NCBI RefSeq assembly: GCF_000282195.1
Contig: NZ_AKJT01000087.1
Span: 1 to 64,000, forward strand
Length of the DNA stretch: 64,000 nt
Direction of reading: 5' to 3'
From: Pseudomonas sp. GM18
GTDB lineage: Bacteria > Pseudomonadota > Gammaproteobacteria > Pseudomonadales > Pseudomonadaceae
The notes below the pieces were generated by a model, which was given only the letters and a program-made list of their open reading frames with translations, did no database searches and was not told the DNA's origin. Position numbers and translations under genes: made by a program. Below, piece after piece: positions 26,571 through 34,753 of the stretch (position 1 is its first letter; each line of letters starts with the position of its first letter).

Positions 26571-26963
26571 TCAGTTAACCGCGATGGCACAGTCGAAGGT
26601 TTTCACCGCCGGTACTTCCGGTGCCCACGGTTGTGAGTAAGTCAGCCGCAGGCGGCCAGTGCCGGTGGCGAAGGCCTGGAAACGCCAGGTCGAGATGCCG
26701 GCACTGCCGACGATCCCGGCGTCTTCCGGATTGCTGTAAACCTCGGGGCTGAGCGCGCGCAACACGCCACCGGCTGAATCCTGGATCGCCCAGCGGTAAC
26801 CCGTGGTCGGGTTGCTTGGCAGCGTCAGGATCAGGGTTTGCCCGTTGTGCAGTTTCGCCGGGCATTCGCTTTGTTTTTCCACGGTCAGGTTCTGTTTCGG
26901 TTGCGAGGCGCAAGCGCTCAGCAGAGCAAGGGCGAGAGGGACAAACAGGCGAGTGGGGGACAT
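26571..26963 (-). CDS. Chagasin-like (I42) protease-inhibitor lipoprotein
   Basis: The 130-residue precursor has a lipoprotein signal with lipobox LLSAC (Cys near residue 18). The mature part carries the three inhibitor loops of the chagasin family: NPTTGYRW, GSAGISTW and the LTYSQPWAPE stretch. Family members inhibit papain-like cysteine proteases; here it would sit on an envelope membrane, perhaps guarding against foreign proteases. The ATG at 26963 is chosen because the signal peptide begins there; the frame stays open further upstream. Confidence 0.85.
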   Translation of the reverse strand: MSPTRLFVPLALALLSACASQPKQNLTVEKQSECPAKLHNGQTLILTLPSNPTTGYRWAIQDSAGGVLRALSPEVYSNPEDAGIVGSAGISTWRFQAFATGTGRLRLTYSQPWAPEVPAVKTFDCAIAVN

Positions 26964-27060
26964 AAGATCAGCGGCTCCGGCGTTCACGACGAACGGCGAG
27001 CATAACTGAAGATGAGACAAATTGTGACGATGCGGGAGTTGGTAACTTTCTTGCGTCTTT

Positions 27061-27119
27061 TGTGGGAGCGAGCCTGCTCGCGATGCGAGCACCGCGGTCA
27101 TTCAGATAGACCGCGGTGC
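27061..27119. repeat. Single REP (family C) beside a hairpin
   Basis: TGTGGGAGCGAGCCTGCTCG starts at 27061 and is the same REP as at 34565. Next to it an 11-bp stem GCACCGCGGTC / GACCGCGGTGC (27089-27119) follows the DUF4197 stop. The stem may act as a transcript end although no T-run follows. Confidence 0.75.
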
Positions 27120-27152
27120 CCCCCTCAGCGAATTAGCCCGCTGCCAGCGGGT

Positions 27153-27842
27153 TTAGAGTGTGCCGAAAACTTTCTTCGCCAAACTGGTCGCTGCTGCCGC
27201 AGGGTTCTTGCGAATGGTTTCTTCCTGTTTGCCAATCATCTCGAACAACCCGTTCAACGCCTGTTCGGTCACGTAGCTTTCGATGTTGGCATTTTTCGCA
27301 TCCAGCACACCCAGCGTCGCGGCTTGCCCGGCGAACGCGTTGTACTGCTGGGCCAAACCCACCTGGTCGGTGGCTTGCTTGACGATCGGCAAGAATTTGG
27401 TGCGGATCTGTTCGCGGCTGGTTTTGCTCAGGTACTGAGTGGCCGAATCCTGGCCGCCGCTGAGAATCCCCTTGGCATCTTCCACGGTCATCTTCTTCAC
27501 CGCATCCACCAGAATCGGCTGAGCCTGCGTTACCGCCGCTTCAGCTGCCTTGTTCATGCTGGTTTCCAGTTGATCGACCTGGTCGCCCATGCCGAACTGT
27601 TTCATTTTCTTGGCGACCTTGCCCAGTTTTCCCGGCAGTTCGATTTTTACGTCCGGGTTATTGCTGAAACCGCCGGGTGTGCCCAGCTGTTTAACGGCCA
27701 GCTGCGCGCCTTGGGTCAGGGCGTCCTTGAGACCGCCGGTAGCGTCTTGTTGCGACAGGTCACTGAGTGACAGTGCCAGGGCGTTGGCGCAGATCATCAA
27801 GCCTGCGCACAGGCCGGCGAAGCGAAGGGTAGGGCGCAACAT
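27153..27842 (-). CDS. DUF4197 exported protein
   Basis: The 229-residue precursor has a signal peptide ending near ALA (residues 21-24). The mature protein is mostly helical, with repeated QAQPIL, KFLPIVKQATDQVGLAQQYN and ALNGLFEMIGKQEETIRKNP segments typical of DUF4197. No catalytic motif is visible and the function is unknown. It is followed by a hairpin and preceded by the YbaY-type lipoprotein gene 53 bases upstream on the same strand. Confidence 0.85.
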   Translation of the reverse strand: MLRPTLRFAGLCAGLMICANALALSLSDLSQQDATGGLKDALTQGAQLAVKQLGTPGGFSNNPDVKIELPGKLGKVAKKMKQFGMGDQVDQLETSMNKAAEAAVTQAQPILVDAVKKMTVEDAKGILSGGQDSATQYLSKTSREQIRTKFLPIVKQATDQVGLAQQYNAFAGQAATLGVLDAKNANIESYVTEQALNGLFEMIGKQEETIRKNPAAAATSLAKKVFGTL

Positions 27843-27895
27843 GGCGGCTTCCTTATTCAGAAAAAAGGCTCAGAAAAAATGTTCAGAAAAGACAG

Positions 27896-28294
27896 TTAAC
27901 GGACGGCATCGACGCGGATTTTCAGTGGCTGCGGATCTTTGCCGTCCAGTTGCACGGCGTGATGTTCAGTGGTGATGAACATTAATTTGCCGTCTACTTC
28001 AATCCGCGCGCTGACCGAATAACGATGGCCGGGTTTGACCTGGGCCGGATCGTAGCTCAAATGAAACGGCAGCGGCACCTGACCTTTGACCGGACCTTTC
28101 TGTTCATCGAGCACCACCGCTGGCGCGTCGGCCAGAGACACGTCCTGCAGGCTGATGCTCAGAGTCGCGCTCGGTGGCAGGGCGATGCGTTGCAGGTAGA
28201 ACACTTCGCCGTCAAGGCTGACTTTGGCGGTCGGTGTCGTTGACTGGCAGGCGCTTAACAAAGTGGCAGCAGCAAGAAGAGCAATTTTTTTCAT
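27896..28294 (-). CDS. YbaY/YscW-type lipoprotein
   Basis: The 132-residue precursor has lipobox LLSAC with Cys at residue 16. The mature part is one YscW-like beta domain: LPPSATLSISLQDVSLAD, then PFHLSYDPAQVKPGHRYSVS. Relatives include E. coli YbaY and the pilotin YscW, but no secretion system is near. The role is unknown. A related protein is encoded just upstream (28396-29031). Confidence 0.8.
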   Translation of the reverse strand: MKKIALLAAATLLSACQSTTPTAKVSLDGEVFYLQRIALPPSATLSISLQDVSLADAPAVVLDEQKGPVKGQVPLPFHLSYDPAQVKPGHRYSVSARIEVDGKLMFITTEHHAVQLDGKDPQPLKIRVDAVR

Positions 28295-28395
28295 CGGAAC
28301 CTCTAAGGCTTGAGCATCGGAAGAAACCCGGCGCTCAAGGAAATCTAGCGGATTTTGCCGATAGTGTCAGTGAGCAAACGTAATGGCGTATCCAG

Positions 28396-29031
28396 TCACT
28401 GATTGAGCGTGTGCAGTAAGCGCGAACTTGTCGGTTGTGGCATCGGTAAAAGCTCGATGGGGCCCGGAGAGACGGAAATGTGTTGGTGATATCTGTTTTC
28501 AATCCCGCTCAGTGCGTAGCGCTTGCCGGGGACGACATCGTCTGGGTTATATTTCAGATAAAACGAAGTTGCAGTTTGTTCATCGTGTGTGACGCGTATC
28601 AGCTCAACTTCAGGGTTCCCGGTTTCATGCAAGCTGACGGTCACCGCTTGCTCTGCGGCTACGACCTTCGGTTCTTGTACTTCAACATACAAATACCCGA
28701 TCGGACTCAAATGTAGGGTTTGACGATAGGGCGCGTGATCGATGATCACGAAATAATCCTGTTCCAGCAGCAACGGTTGTTGGTTATGGAACATCTGTAT
28801 GTTGATCCGGTACTTGATGCTGATATCCAGATAGTGGTGCGCAAATGAAAAACTGAACTGGCCATCGGTAATCGAAGGGTATCGCCAGTCTTTGACTTTT
28901 ATCGGTTGTTTGGTATTGGCGACCTGGATTTCGATAACTGTTTCATTTTTGCCGTCGAGGGGGGCGATAAACTCAGGCGGCAAACTGAAAGTCAGAGTGA
29001 TGTTTGGGGTTTCTTTGTTCAATAGACTCAT
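28396..29031 (-). CDS. YbaY-like protein without lipoprotein signal, low GC
   Basis: This 211-residue protein has no signal peptide or lipobox. Residues 105-200 match the neighbouring lipoprotein in pattern (EQAVTVSLHETGNPEVELI, then SFYLKYNPDDVVPGKRYALS against PFHLSYDPAQVKPGHRYSVS). Residues 8-95 may be a second, divergent copy of the same fold. The gene is visibly AT-richer than its surroundings, which suggests a separate origin. AAGGA stands 9 bases before the ATG. Function unknown; a role binding unfolded chains is only a guess. Confidence 0.7.
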   Translation of the reverse strand: MSLLNKETPNITLTFSLPPEFIAPLDGKNETVIEIQVANTKQPIKVKDWRYPSITDGQFSFSFAHHYLDISIKYRINIQMFHNQQPLLLEQDYFVIIDHAPYRQTLHLSPIGYLYVEVQEPKVVAAEQAVTVSLHETGNPEVELIRVTHDEQTATSFYLKYNPDDVVPGKRYALSGIENRYHQHISVSPGPIELLPMPQPTSSRLLHTLNQ

Positions 29032-29081
29032 CTCGATATCCTTATCGCGATTATTTAAAGGGAGTCTATTAATTCACGAAT

Positions 29082-29119
29082 CAACTAACCGGAAAACATC
29101 TGCGCGTTCCGGTTAGTTG
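29082..29119 (-). terminator. Stem-loop after plsB
   Basis: A perfect 13-bp stem CAACTAACCGGAA / TTCCGGTTAGTTG with a 12-base loop lies 11 bases past the plsB stop on the minus strand. No T-run follows, so it may stabilise the RNA 3' end or end transcription weakly. Confidence 0.6.
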
Positions 29120-29129
29120 TCAGCAAGTT

Positions 29130-31628
29130 TCAAGCTTCAGGCATGACCGCCGTTTCTGCCGCATCCTCACTACGATGCAACGCCACCTGACGGATCGACA
29201 AGCGAATCTCCGCCGGCAACACCCGTTTGGCCGCACCTTCCGCCAGTTCACCCAGCAGTTCGTGATAGCTCAGCTTGCCGGCTTCGTCACGCTTGAGTAC
29301 GTCGAGATCCAGCATCGTCTGGATGAAGTGACGGAACAGGCTCTTGTCGAAGAACTCTGGGGCATTCAGGCCATGCAGGATCGACAGGCGCTGGGCCATG
29401 ACGGTGCACAGGTCTTCCAGTTCTTCGGCGCTGATGCTGTTCTGGCCGCTGTTGAGCAGCAAGGAAACGGTCATGTAGAAGCGCTGCAAGGTCTGGGCGA
29501 TGCTCTTCGATAACAGGGTCAGCAACACGAAGTGCCGCGAGCTTGGCGCCGGGCGCAGGTAGACGTCGTTCTCGAAACGCAGCAGGCCTTGCTCGACGAA
29601 GGCTTCGAGCCACTGATCGATCACGCCATCGAGTTCGTCCTGCGTCCAGCGAATGAACAGCTCCGATTGCAAGTACGGATACAGCGCACGGGTGTAGCGC
29701 AGGATCTGCTCGCGGCTCATGCGCGACGCACTCTGGAAGAAACTCGCCAGCAGCGATGGCAACGCGAAAATGTGCAAAACATTGTTGCGGTAGTAGGTCA
29801 TCAGGACGGCGTTCTGTTCGTCCAGGTACAGAATCTTGCCCAGCGCATCGCTCTGCTCAGACAGCAGGTCCATGTCTTTCACGTGCTCGATCAGCGCGCG
29901 ACCGTCACCGTCCGGCAGGGTGGTGTGCGGCGAGTAAGGGACCTTGCGCAACAGCGCCAGATACAAATCCAGCACCCGCGCCATGGCGCGATCGTCCAGC
30001 GCCAGTCTGCTGGTGGACAGCAGCGCCAGGGCTACCAGATTCACCGGGTTGATCGCCGCCGCTTCGTTCAGATGCTGCGCGACTTTCTCACCGAGGCGGT
30101 TGGTGGTTTCGTTGAGCCAGGCCGGTTTGAATTGCGGGCCGAGTTCCTGTTGGCGCCAGTCTGGCTGTTCGCTGTCGAGGAACTCTGCCAGTTTGATCGG
30201 CTCACCGAAGTTCACCGCGACCTGACCGAAACGCTGTTTGAGCGCGCCGATGACTTTGAAGATGTCGAAGATCGATTCTTTCTTCTTGCTCGCACCACGC
30301 AATTCGCCGAGGTAGGTGCGGCCTTCCAGTACGCGCTCGTAACCGATGTACACCGGTACAAACACGATCGGCATGCGCGACGAACGCAGGAAGCTGCGAA
30401 GCGTGATCGCGAGCATCCCGGTTTTCGGTTGCAGCATGCGCCCGGTGCGCGAACGGCCGCCTTCGACGAAGTACTCGACCGGGAAGCCTTTGGTGAACAG
30501 GGTGTGCAGGTATTCGTTGAACACCGAGGTATAGAGCGGGTTACCCTTGAAGGTGCGGCGCATGAAGAACGCACCGCCGCGCCGCAGCAGGCCGCCGATC
30601 CCCGGCATGTTGAGGTTGATCCCGGCGGCGATGTGCGGCGGGGTCAGGCCGTTGCGGAACAGCAGATAGGACAGCAGCAGGTAGTCGATGTGGCTGCGGT
30701 GGCAGGGTACGTAGATCACTTCGTAACCCGGGGCGACCTTTTGCACGCCTTCGATGTTGTTGACCTTGATGCCGTCGTAGATCTTGTTCCAGAACCAGCT
30801 CAGCACCACTTCCATGAAGCGGATCGCGGTGTAGGTGTAGTCCGAGGCGATCTCGTTGCCGTAGCGCAGGGCCTGGGCCTTGGCTTTTTCCGCGGAAATG
30901 TTCTCGCGCTCGGCTTCGTCGAGGATCGCTTGCTTGACCAGCGGCTGGTTGACCAGGCCCTTGACCAGATTGCGCCGGTGGGAAATGTCCGGGCCGATCA
31001 CCGCGGCTTTCAGATTGCGGAAGTGCACCCGCAGGATGCGTTGGGCCATGCGCACGGTGCGTTCGTGGCCCTTGTTGTGTTCGATCAGTTCGCGCAGGTG
31101 GATCGGCGCCGAGAACTGCACCCGGGTCTTGCGCCCCAGCACGATGATGCTCAGCAGGCGACGCAGGCGCCCGGTGACCGCCCAGCTGTCGGCGAACAGC
31201 AGCTTCCACGGGCTCGATTCGCTGTCTGGCGACTGGCCCCAGAACACGCTGACCGGAATGATCTGCGCGTCTTCGGCGGCGTTCTGGCTCAGGGCGCTGA
31301 CCAGGCGGGTCAAGGTTGGCGGCGCACCGCGTTTGTCCTGGCGGCCAAGCCAGTCGGGATCCGGTGTCAGGTAAAAGAACGCGGCGGGCTCCACCAGCGC
31401 ACCCACCGATACCGGCAACACCGGGCGGGGCAGGCCTGCCTTGCTGCACTCGGTGTCGACCACTGCCAGGTCGGTGAGCGAAGGGTTTTGCAGGACGTAG
31501 AACACCGGACGGCTGCGGTCGAGGTTGAGGGTGAACGACGACTGGTTGATCGTCTCCGAGCGAACCCAGAGGTACAACAGTCGGCGCAGGGTGCCAAACA
31601 CAAGACGGCGGAACGGGGAACGGGTCAT
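29130..31628 (-). CDS. plsB: Glycerol-3-phosphate 1-O-acyltransferase
   Basis: PlsB acylates glycerol-3-phosphate at position 1, the first step of phospholipid synthesis, at the inner membrane. The 832 residues match the PlsB length. The acyltransferase blocks are present: HRSHID with H310 and D315, then GIGGLLRRGGAFFMRR, FVEGGRSRTGR and FVPVYIGYERVLE. The ATG at 31628 gives the normal N-terminus MTRSPFRRLVFG. It is divergent from the cold-shock gene. Confidence 0.96.
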   Translation of the reverse strand: MTRSPFRRLVFGTLRRLLYLWVRSETINQSSFTLNLDRSRPVFYVLQNPSLTDLAVVDTECSKAGLPRPVLPVSVGALVEPAAFFYLTPDPDWLGRQDKRGAPPTLTRLVSALSQNAAEDAQIIPVSVFWGQSPDSESSPWKLLFADSWAVTGRLRRLLSIIVLGRKTRVQFSAPIHLRELIEHNKGHERTVRMAQRILRVHFRNLKAAVIGPDISHRRNLVKGLVNQPLVKQAILDEAERENISAEKAKAQALRYGNEIASDYTYTAIRFMEVVLSWFWNKIYDGIKVNNIEGVQKVAPGYEVIYVPCHRSHIDYLLLSYLLFRNGLTPPHIAAGINLNMPGIGGLLRRGGAFFMRRTFKGNPLYTSVFNEYLHTLFTKGFPVEYFVEGGRSRTGRMLQPKTGMLAITLRSFLRSSRMPIVFVPVYIGYERVLEGRTYLGELRGASKKKESIFDIFKVIGALKQRFGQVAVNFGEPIKLAEFLDSEQPDWRQQELGPQFKPAWLNETTNRLGEKVAQHLNEAAAINPVNLVALALLSTSRLALDDRAMARVLDLYLALLRKVPYSPHTTLPDGDGRALIEHVKDMDLLSEQSDALGKILYLDEQNAVLMTYYRNNVLHIFALPSLLASFFQSASRMSREQILRYTRALYPYLQSELFIRWTQDELDGVIDQWLEAFVEQGLLRFENDVYLRPAPSSRHFVLLTLLSKSIAQTLQRFYMTVSLLLNSGQNSISAEELEDLCTVMAQRLSILHGLNAPEFFDKSLFRHFIQTMLDLDVLKRDEAGKLSYHELLGELAEGAAKRVLPAEIRLSIRQVALHRSEDAAETAVMPEA

Positions 31629-31730
31629 ACGGCTTCTGCGTGAGTGAATAAAACCGAGCGTTTGCTCGGGCGGTCGATAGTGTGCCGGATTCATCGAAAA
31701 TCGGCAAAAAAGCAGCGAAGTAAACTCCTG

Positions 31731-31758
31731 TTGAGAGTTTTTGTGTCTGTCATATACT
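31731..31758 (+). promoter_or_regulatory. Promoter of the cold-shock gene
   Basis: TTGAGA (31731-31736) and TATACT (31753-31758) are 16 bp apart, a good sigma-70 match. The implied start near 31765 leaves an untranslated leader of about 100 bases before the csp ATG, as is common for cold-shock mRNAs. Confidence 0.7.
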
Positions 31759-31863
31759 CGGCGAGCCCGCACTGGCCAGACAGTGGCACCTATCAGTGCA
31801 AGCGATGTTCCCGAGGCTTTCCTGCGAAAAGCCCGATCAATAATAAAAAAGGAGTATGAACAG

Positions 31864-32073
31864 ATGGCAACACGCGAAACCGGCAACGTGAAGTGGTTCA
31901 ACGACGCCAAGGGTTATGGCTTCATTCAGCGCCAGGACGGGGTGGATGTGTTCGTGCACTACCGCGCGATCCGCGGCGAAGGGCATCGCTCGCTGACGGA
32001 AGGTCAGCAGGTTGAATACGCGGTGGTGGAAGGGCAGAAGGGCTTGCAGGCTGAGGATGTGGTGGGGTTGTAA
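31864..32073 (+). CDS. CspA-family cold-shock protein
   Basis: A 69-residue single OB-fold protein that binds single-stranded RNA or DNA. RNP1 is KGYGFI (16-21) and RNP2 is VFVHY (29-33), both intact; the C-terminus GLQAEDVVGL is typical. AAGGAG lies upstream at good spacing. It is divergent from plsB, with a hairpin immediately downstream (about 32085-32112). Confidence 0.93.
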   Translation: MATRETGNVKWFNDAKGYGFIQRQDGVDVFVHYRAIRGEGHRSLTEGQQVEYAVVEGQKGLQAEDVVGL

Positions 32074-32084
32074 ACCCACTAAAG

Positions 32085-32112
32085 ATCGTTCCCACGCAGA
32101 GCGTGGGAGTGA
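32085..32112. repeat. Family-A REP hairpin between convergent genes
   Basis: GTTCCCACGC and GCGTGGGAGT form a hairpin between the csp stop and the convergent hypothetical gene ending at 32122. It is a single arm-pair of the repeat seen at 1-91 and may serve as a transcript end for either gene. Confidence 0.6.
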
Positions 32113-32121
32113 TCAACTGTC

Positions 32122-32499
32122 TTAAGCGGTTTTCCAGGTGATCTCTTCTTCACCATCGACGCTGATGCGAATCCAGCGATCCGCCGACTCTTCACCTTCT
32201 TCCTCGACCCAGCTACCCGGCGCACAACGCACTTCGACGTTCAGCGCGGCAAATGCGGCGCGGGCGCAAGCGATGTCGTCTTCCCACGGGGTCTGGTCGC
32301 TTTCCAGGTACAGGCTGTTCCATTTGCCTACTGCTTTGGGCAGCCAGGTGACTGGCACGTTACCGGCCTTGCACTTGTAGGTCTGGCCTTTCTGAACCCA
32401 GTCGGTGCACGGGCCTAAAGCCGCGCCGAGCCAGGCCGCGATGGCTTTGTGATCGACGTCGGCGTCTTTCAGGTAAATCTCGATGTCCGGTTGGCGCAT
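32122..32499 (-). CDS. Small acidic conserved hypothetical protein
   Basis: The 125-residue soluble protein is acidic, with no signal peptide or membrane segment. It contains three cysteines in GPCTDW, YKCKAG and IACARA, a fourth in VRCAPGSW, and ends in ISVDGEEEITWKTA. I do not recognise a family with certainty. The ATG at 32499 has GAGGAG 3 bases upstream and gives a clean start; the frame runs further upstream without support. It lies between csp and rlmA as its own unit. Confidence 0.75.
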   Translation of the reverse strand: MRQPDIEIYLKDADVDHKAIAAWLGAALGPCTDWVQKGQTYKCKAGNVPVTWLPKAVGKWNSLYLESDQTPWEDDIACARAAFAALNVEVRCAPGSWVEEEGEESADRWIRISVDGEEEITWKTA

Positions 32500-32581
32500 G
32501 GATCTCCTCACTGCGGGTCTGAAAAATCCATTCGCGGATTTAGCCGGCCTCAAGCCGTTGCTCAAGACCAAAGTTGTTGGG

Positions 32582-33391
32582 TTATTGAAGAACGAAATAA
32601 TCGTAGCGCATCGACACAGTGACCTCGAACGGCTCGACCTGATCGATGACCGCTGCCCGGCGTTCGGCACTGGCGCGCCAGCCGTGAGGTGTCATCGCCA
32701 AGAGGTTCGCGCGATCCTGACCGTTGACCAGCGTCAGTTTGAACTCCAGGGTTTCGCTGTGTTGCAACGCCATGCCTTCCGGCACCAACGCCAGGTGTTT
32801 GTCATCGGTGTACTCACGCACTTCGTCGTACAGCCGCTCACGCAGTTCCATCAGATGGCCGCTGGTTGGCCCGACTTTCATCAAGCCGCCACCGGGGCTG
32901 AGCAGGCGTTTGGCTTCTTGCCAATCCAGCGGGCTGAACACGCTGGCCAGAAATTGGCAACTGCCCGAGGCCAATGGCACCCGCGCCATGCTGGCGATCA
33001 ACCAGGTCAGCGCAGGGTTGCGTTTACAGGCGCGTTTGACCGCTTCCCGGGAAATGTCCAGGGCATAGCCATCGGCGTTGGGCAAGGCTTCGGCGATTTG
33101 CGCGGTGTAGTAACCCTCGCCACAGCCGATGTCCAGCCAGCGCTGCGGCGCATAACCGGCCGCCAGCTCCGCCAGGCGCTTGGCCACCGGCGCGTAATGG
33201 CCGGCGTTCAAGAAGTCGCGGCGGGCTTCGACCATCGCCTGGTTATCCCCAGGGTCACGGCTGTTTTTGTGTTGCACCGGCAGCAGGTTCAGGTAACCCT
33301 GCCGCGCACGGTCGAAACGATGCCCGGCGGGGCAGGCCACGCCGTTGTCTACCGCGTTCAGCGGTTCGCTGCAGATCGGGCAGGCGAGCAT
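32582..33391 (-). CDS. rlmA: 23S rRNA (guanine-N1) methyltransferase, RlmA family
   Basis: The 269 residues start with a zinc finger (C4, C7, C20, H24) characteristic of RlmA. The SAM-binding motif LDIGCGEGYYTAQI follows. The enzyme methylates a guanine in helix 35 of 23S rRNA (G745 in E. coli). Its ATG overlaps the dapE stop by one base, so translation is coupled. Gram-negative RlmA is the best match; substrate position is inferred from family. Confidence 0.9.
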   Translation of the reverse strand: MLACPICSEPLNAVDNGVACPAGHRFDRARQGYLNLLPVQHKNSRDPGDNQAMVEARRDFLNAGHYAPVAKRLAELAAGYAPQRWLDIGCGEGYYTAQIAEALPNADGYALDISREAVKRACKRNPALTWLIASMARVPLASGSCQFLASVFSPLDWQEAKRLLSPGGGLMKVGPTSGHLMELRERLYDEVREYTDDKHLALVPEGMALQHSETLEFKLTLVNGQDRANLLAMTPHGWRASAERRAAVIDQVEPFEVTVSMRYDYFVLQ

Positions 33392-34542
33392 CAGGCGAGC
33401 AACTTGATCAAGGTCTGGTAGTAGATCTCGGTCAGCACGTCGAGGTCGGCCGCCAGTACACGCTCGTTGACCTGGTGGATCGTCGCGTTGACCGGGCCCA
33501 GTTCAACCACTTGGGTGCCCATGGTCGCGATGAAGCGCCCGTCGGAGGTGCCGCCGCTGGTGGAGGCTTTGGTGTCACGACCGGTGATGTCCTTGATGCT
33601 CGCCGACACCGCGTCGAGCAGCGCGCCCGGCTCGGTGAGGAATGGCAGGCCGGACAGCGCCCAGTCGATGTGCCAGTCCAGACCATGCTTGTCGAGAATG
33701 TCGGCGACGCGCTTTTGCAGGCCTTCGACGGTGGACTCGGTGGAGAAGCGGAAGTTGAACACCGCCACCAGATCACCCGGAATCACGTTGGTCGCGCCGG
33801 TGCCGGAATTGACGTTGGAGATCTGGAAACTGGTCGGCGGGAAGAAATCGTTGCCGTGGTCCCAGTGCTCGGCGGCAAGCTCGGCCAGGGCCGGGGCGGC
33901 GAGGTGGATCGGGTTCTTCGCCAGGTGCGGATACGCCACGTGGCCCTGCACACCGCGCACGGTCAATTTGGCGCCGAGGGAACCGCGACGGCCGTTCTTG
34001 ACCACGTCACCCACCAGGGTGGTGCTCGACGGTTCGCCGACGATGCACCAGTCCAGGCGTTCCTTACGGGCAGCAAGGCGTTCTACCACAGCCTTGGTGC
34101 CATGGTGCGCCGGGCCTTCTTCGTCGCTGGTGATCAGGAACGCGACTTTGCCCTTGTGATCCGGATAGTCGGCGACGAAACGCTCGGCCGCCACGGTCAT
34201 GGATGCAAGGCTGCCTTTCATGTCTGCCGCGCCACGGCCGCAGAGCATGCCGTGTTCGTCGATCACCGCATTGAACGGATCGATCTGCCAGGCGGCCACC
34301 GGACCTGTCGGCACCACGTCGGTGTGACCGGCGAAGCACAGCACCGGGCCGTCGTGTTTGCCGTGGGTCGCCCAGAAGTTATCCACATCTTCGATGCGCA
34401 TCGGTTCCAGCGTAAAACCGGCATCGCCCAGGCGCTGCATCATCTGCTTCTGGCAATCGGCGTCGACCGGCGTCACGGACGGACGGCGGATCAGGTCGAT
34501 GGCGAGTTGAAGGGTCGGCGAAAGGTCGGCGTGGGCCGTCAT
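33391..34542 (-). CDS. dapE: Succinyl-diaminopimelate desuccinylase
   Basis: DapE releases succinate from N-succinyl-LL-diaminopimelate in lysine and peptidoglycan synthesis. The 383 residues form an M20 di-zinc enzyme: H73 and D75 in AGHTDVVP, D107 in GAADMKG, and E141/E142 in TSDEEGPA. The GTSDGRF and NATIHQVNE motifs close the site. CGGAG stands 8 bases before the ATG at 34542; the longer frame upstream runs into a REPIN and is rejected. The pathway partners dapD and dapC also lie in this window. Confidence 0.96.
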   Translation of the reverse strand: MTAHADLSPTLQLAIDLIRRPSVTPVDADCQKQMMQRLGDAGFTLEPMRIEDVDNFWATHGKHDGPVLCFAGHTDVVPTGPVAAWQIDPFNAVIDEHGMLCGRGAADMKGSLASMTVAAERFVADYPDHKGKVAFLITSDEEGPAHHGTKAVVERLAARKERLDWCIVGEPSSTTLVGDVVKNGRRGSLGAKLTVRGVQGHVAYPHLAKNPIHLAAPALAELAAEHWDHGNDFFPPTSFQISNVNSGTGATNVIPGDLVAVFNFRFSTESTVEGLQKRVADILDKHGLDWHIDWALSGLPFLTEPGALLDAVSASIKDITGRDTKASTSGGTSDGRFIATMGTQVVELGPVNATIHQVNERVLAADLDVLTEIYYQTLIKLLA

Positions 34543-34564
34543 GTAAGACTCCGGAAACTGTAAA

Positions 34565-34654
34565 TGTGGGAGCGAGCCTGCTCGCGAAGACGGACTGACA
34601 GCCAACATAGATGTTGAATGTGACGGACTCATCGCGAGCAGGCTCGCTCCCACA
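34565..34654. repeat. REPIN, family C, between ndvB and dapE
   Basis: Perfect 23-bp arms starting TGTGGGAGCGAGCCTGCTCG (34565-34587) and ending in the inverse (34632-34654) flank 44 bases. Single family-C REPs occur at 27061 and, in degenerate form, at about 4523. Confidence 0.92.
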
Positions 34655-34711
34655 GGTATTGGGTCAGGCCATTAGGCCCAAGGCCTGCAAAATGGCGGTT
34701 ATCTTAAAGCA

Positions 34712-34736
34712 AAACGGCGGCCATTGGCCGCCGTTT
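34712..34736 (-). terminator. Intrinsic terminator of ndvB
   Basis: A perfect 11-bp stem AAACGGCGGCC / GGCCGCCGTTT with a 3-base loop follows the ndvB stop on the minus strand and leads into a T-rich tract. Confidence 0.85.
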
Positions 34737-34753
34737 AGTGCATCTGTGTTGAT

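Noticed and set aside
29532..31643. 703-codon plus-strand frame over plsB
   Set aside because: Antisense shadow; plsB on the other strand has all acyltransferase blocks.
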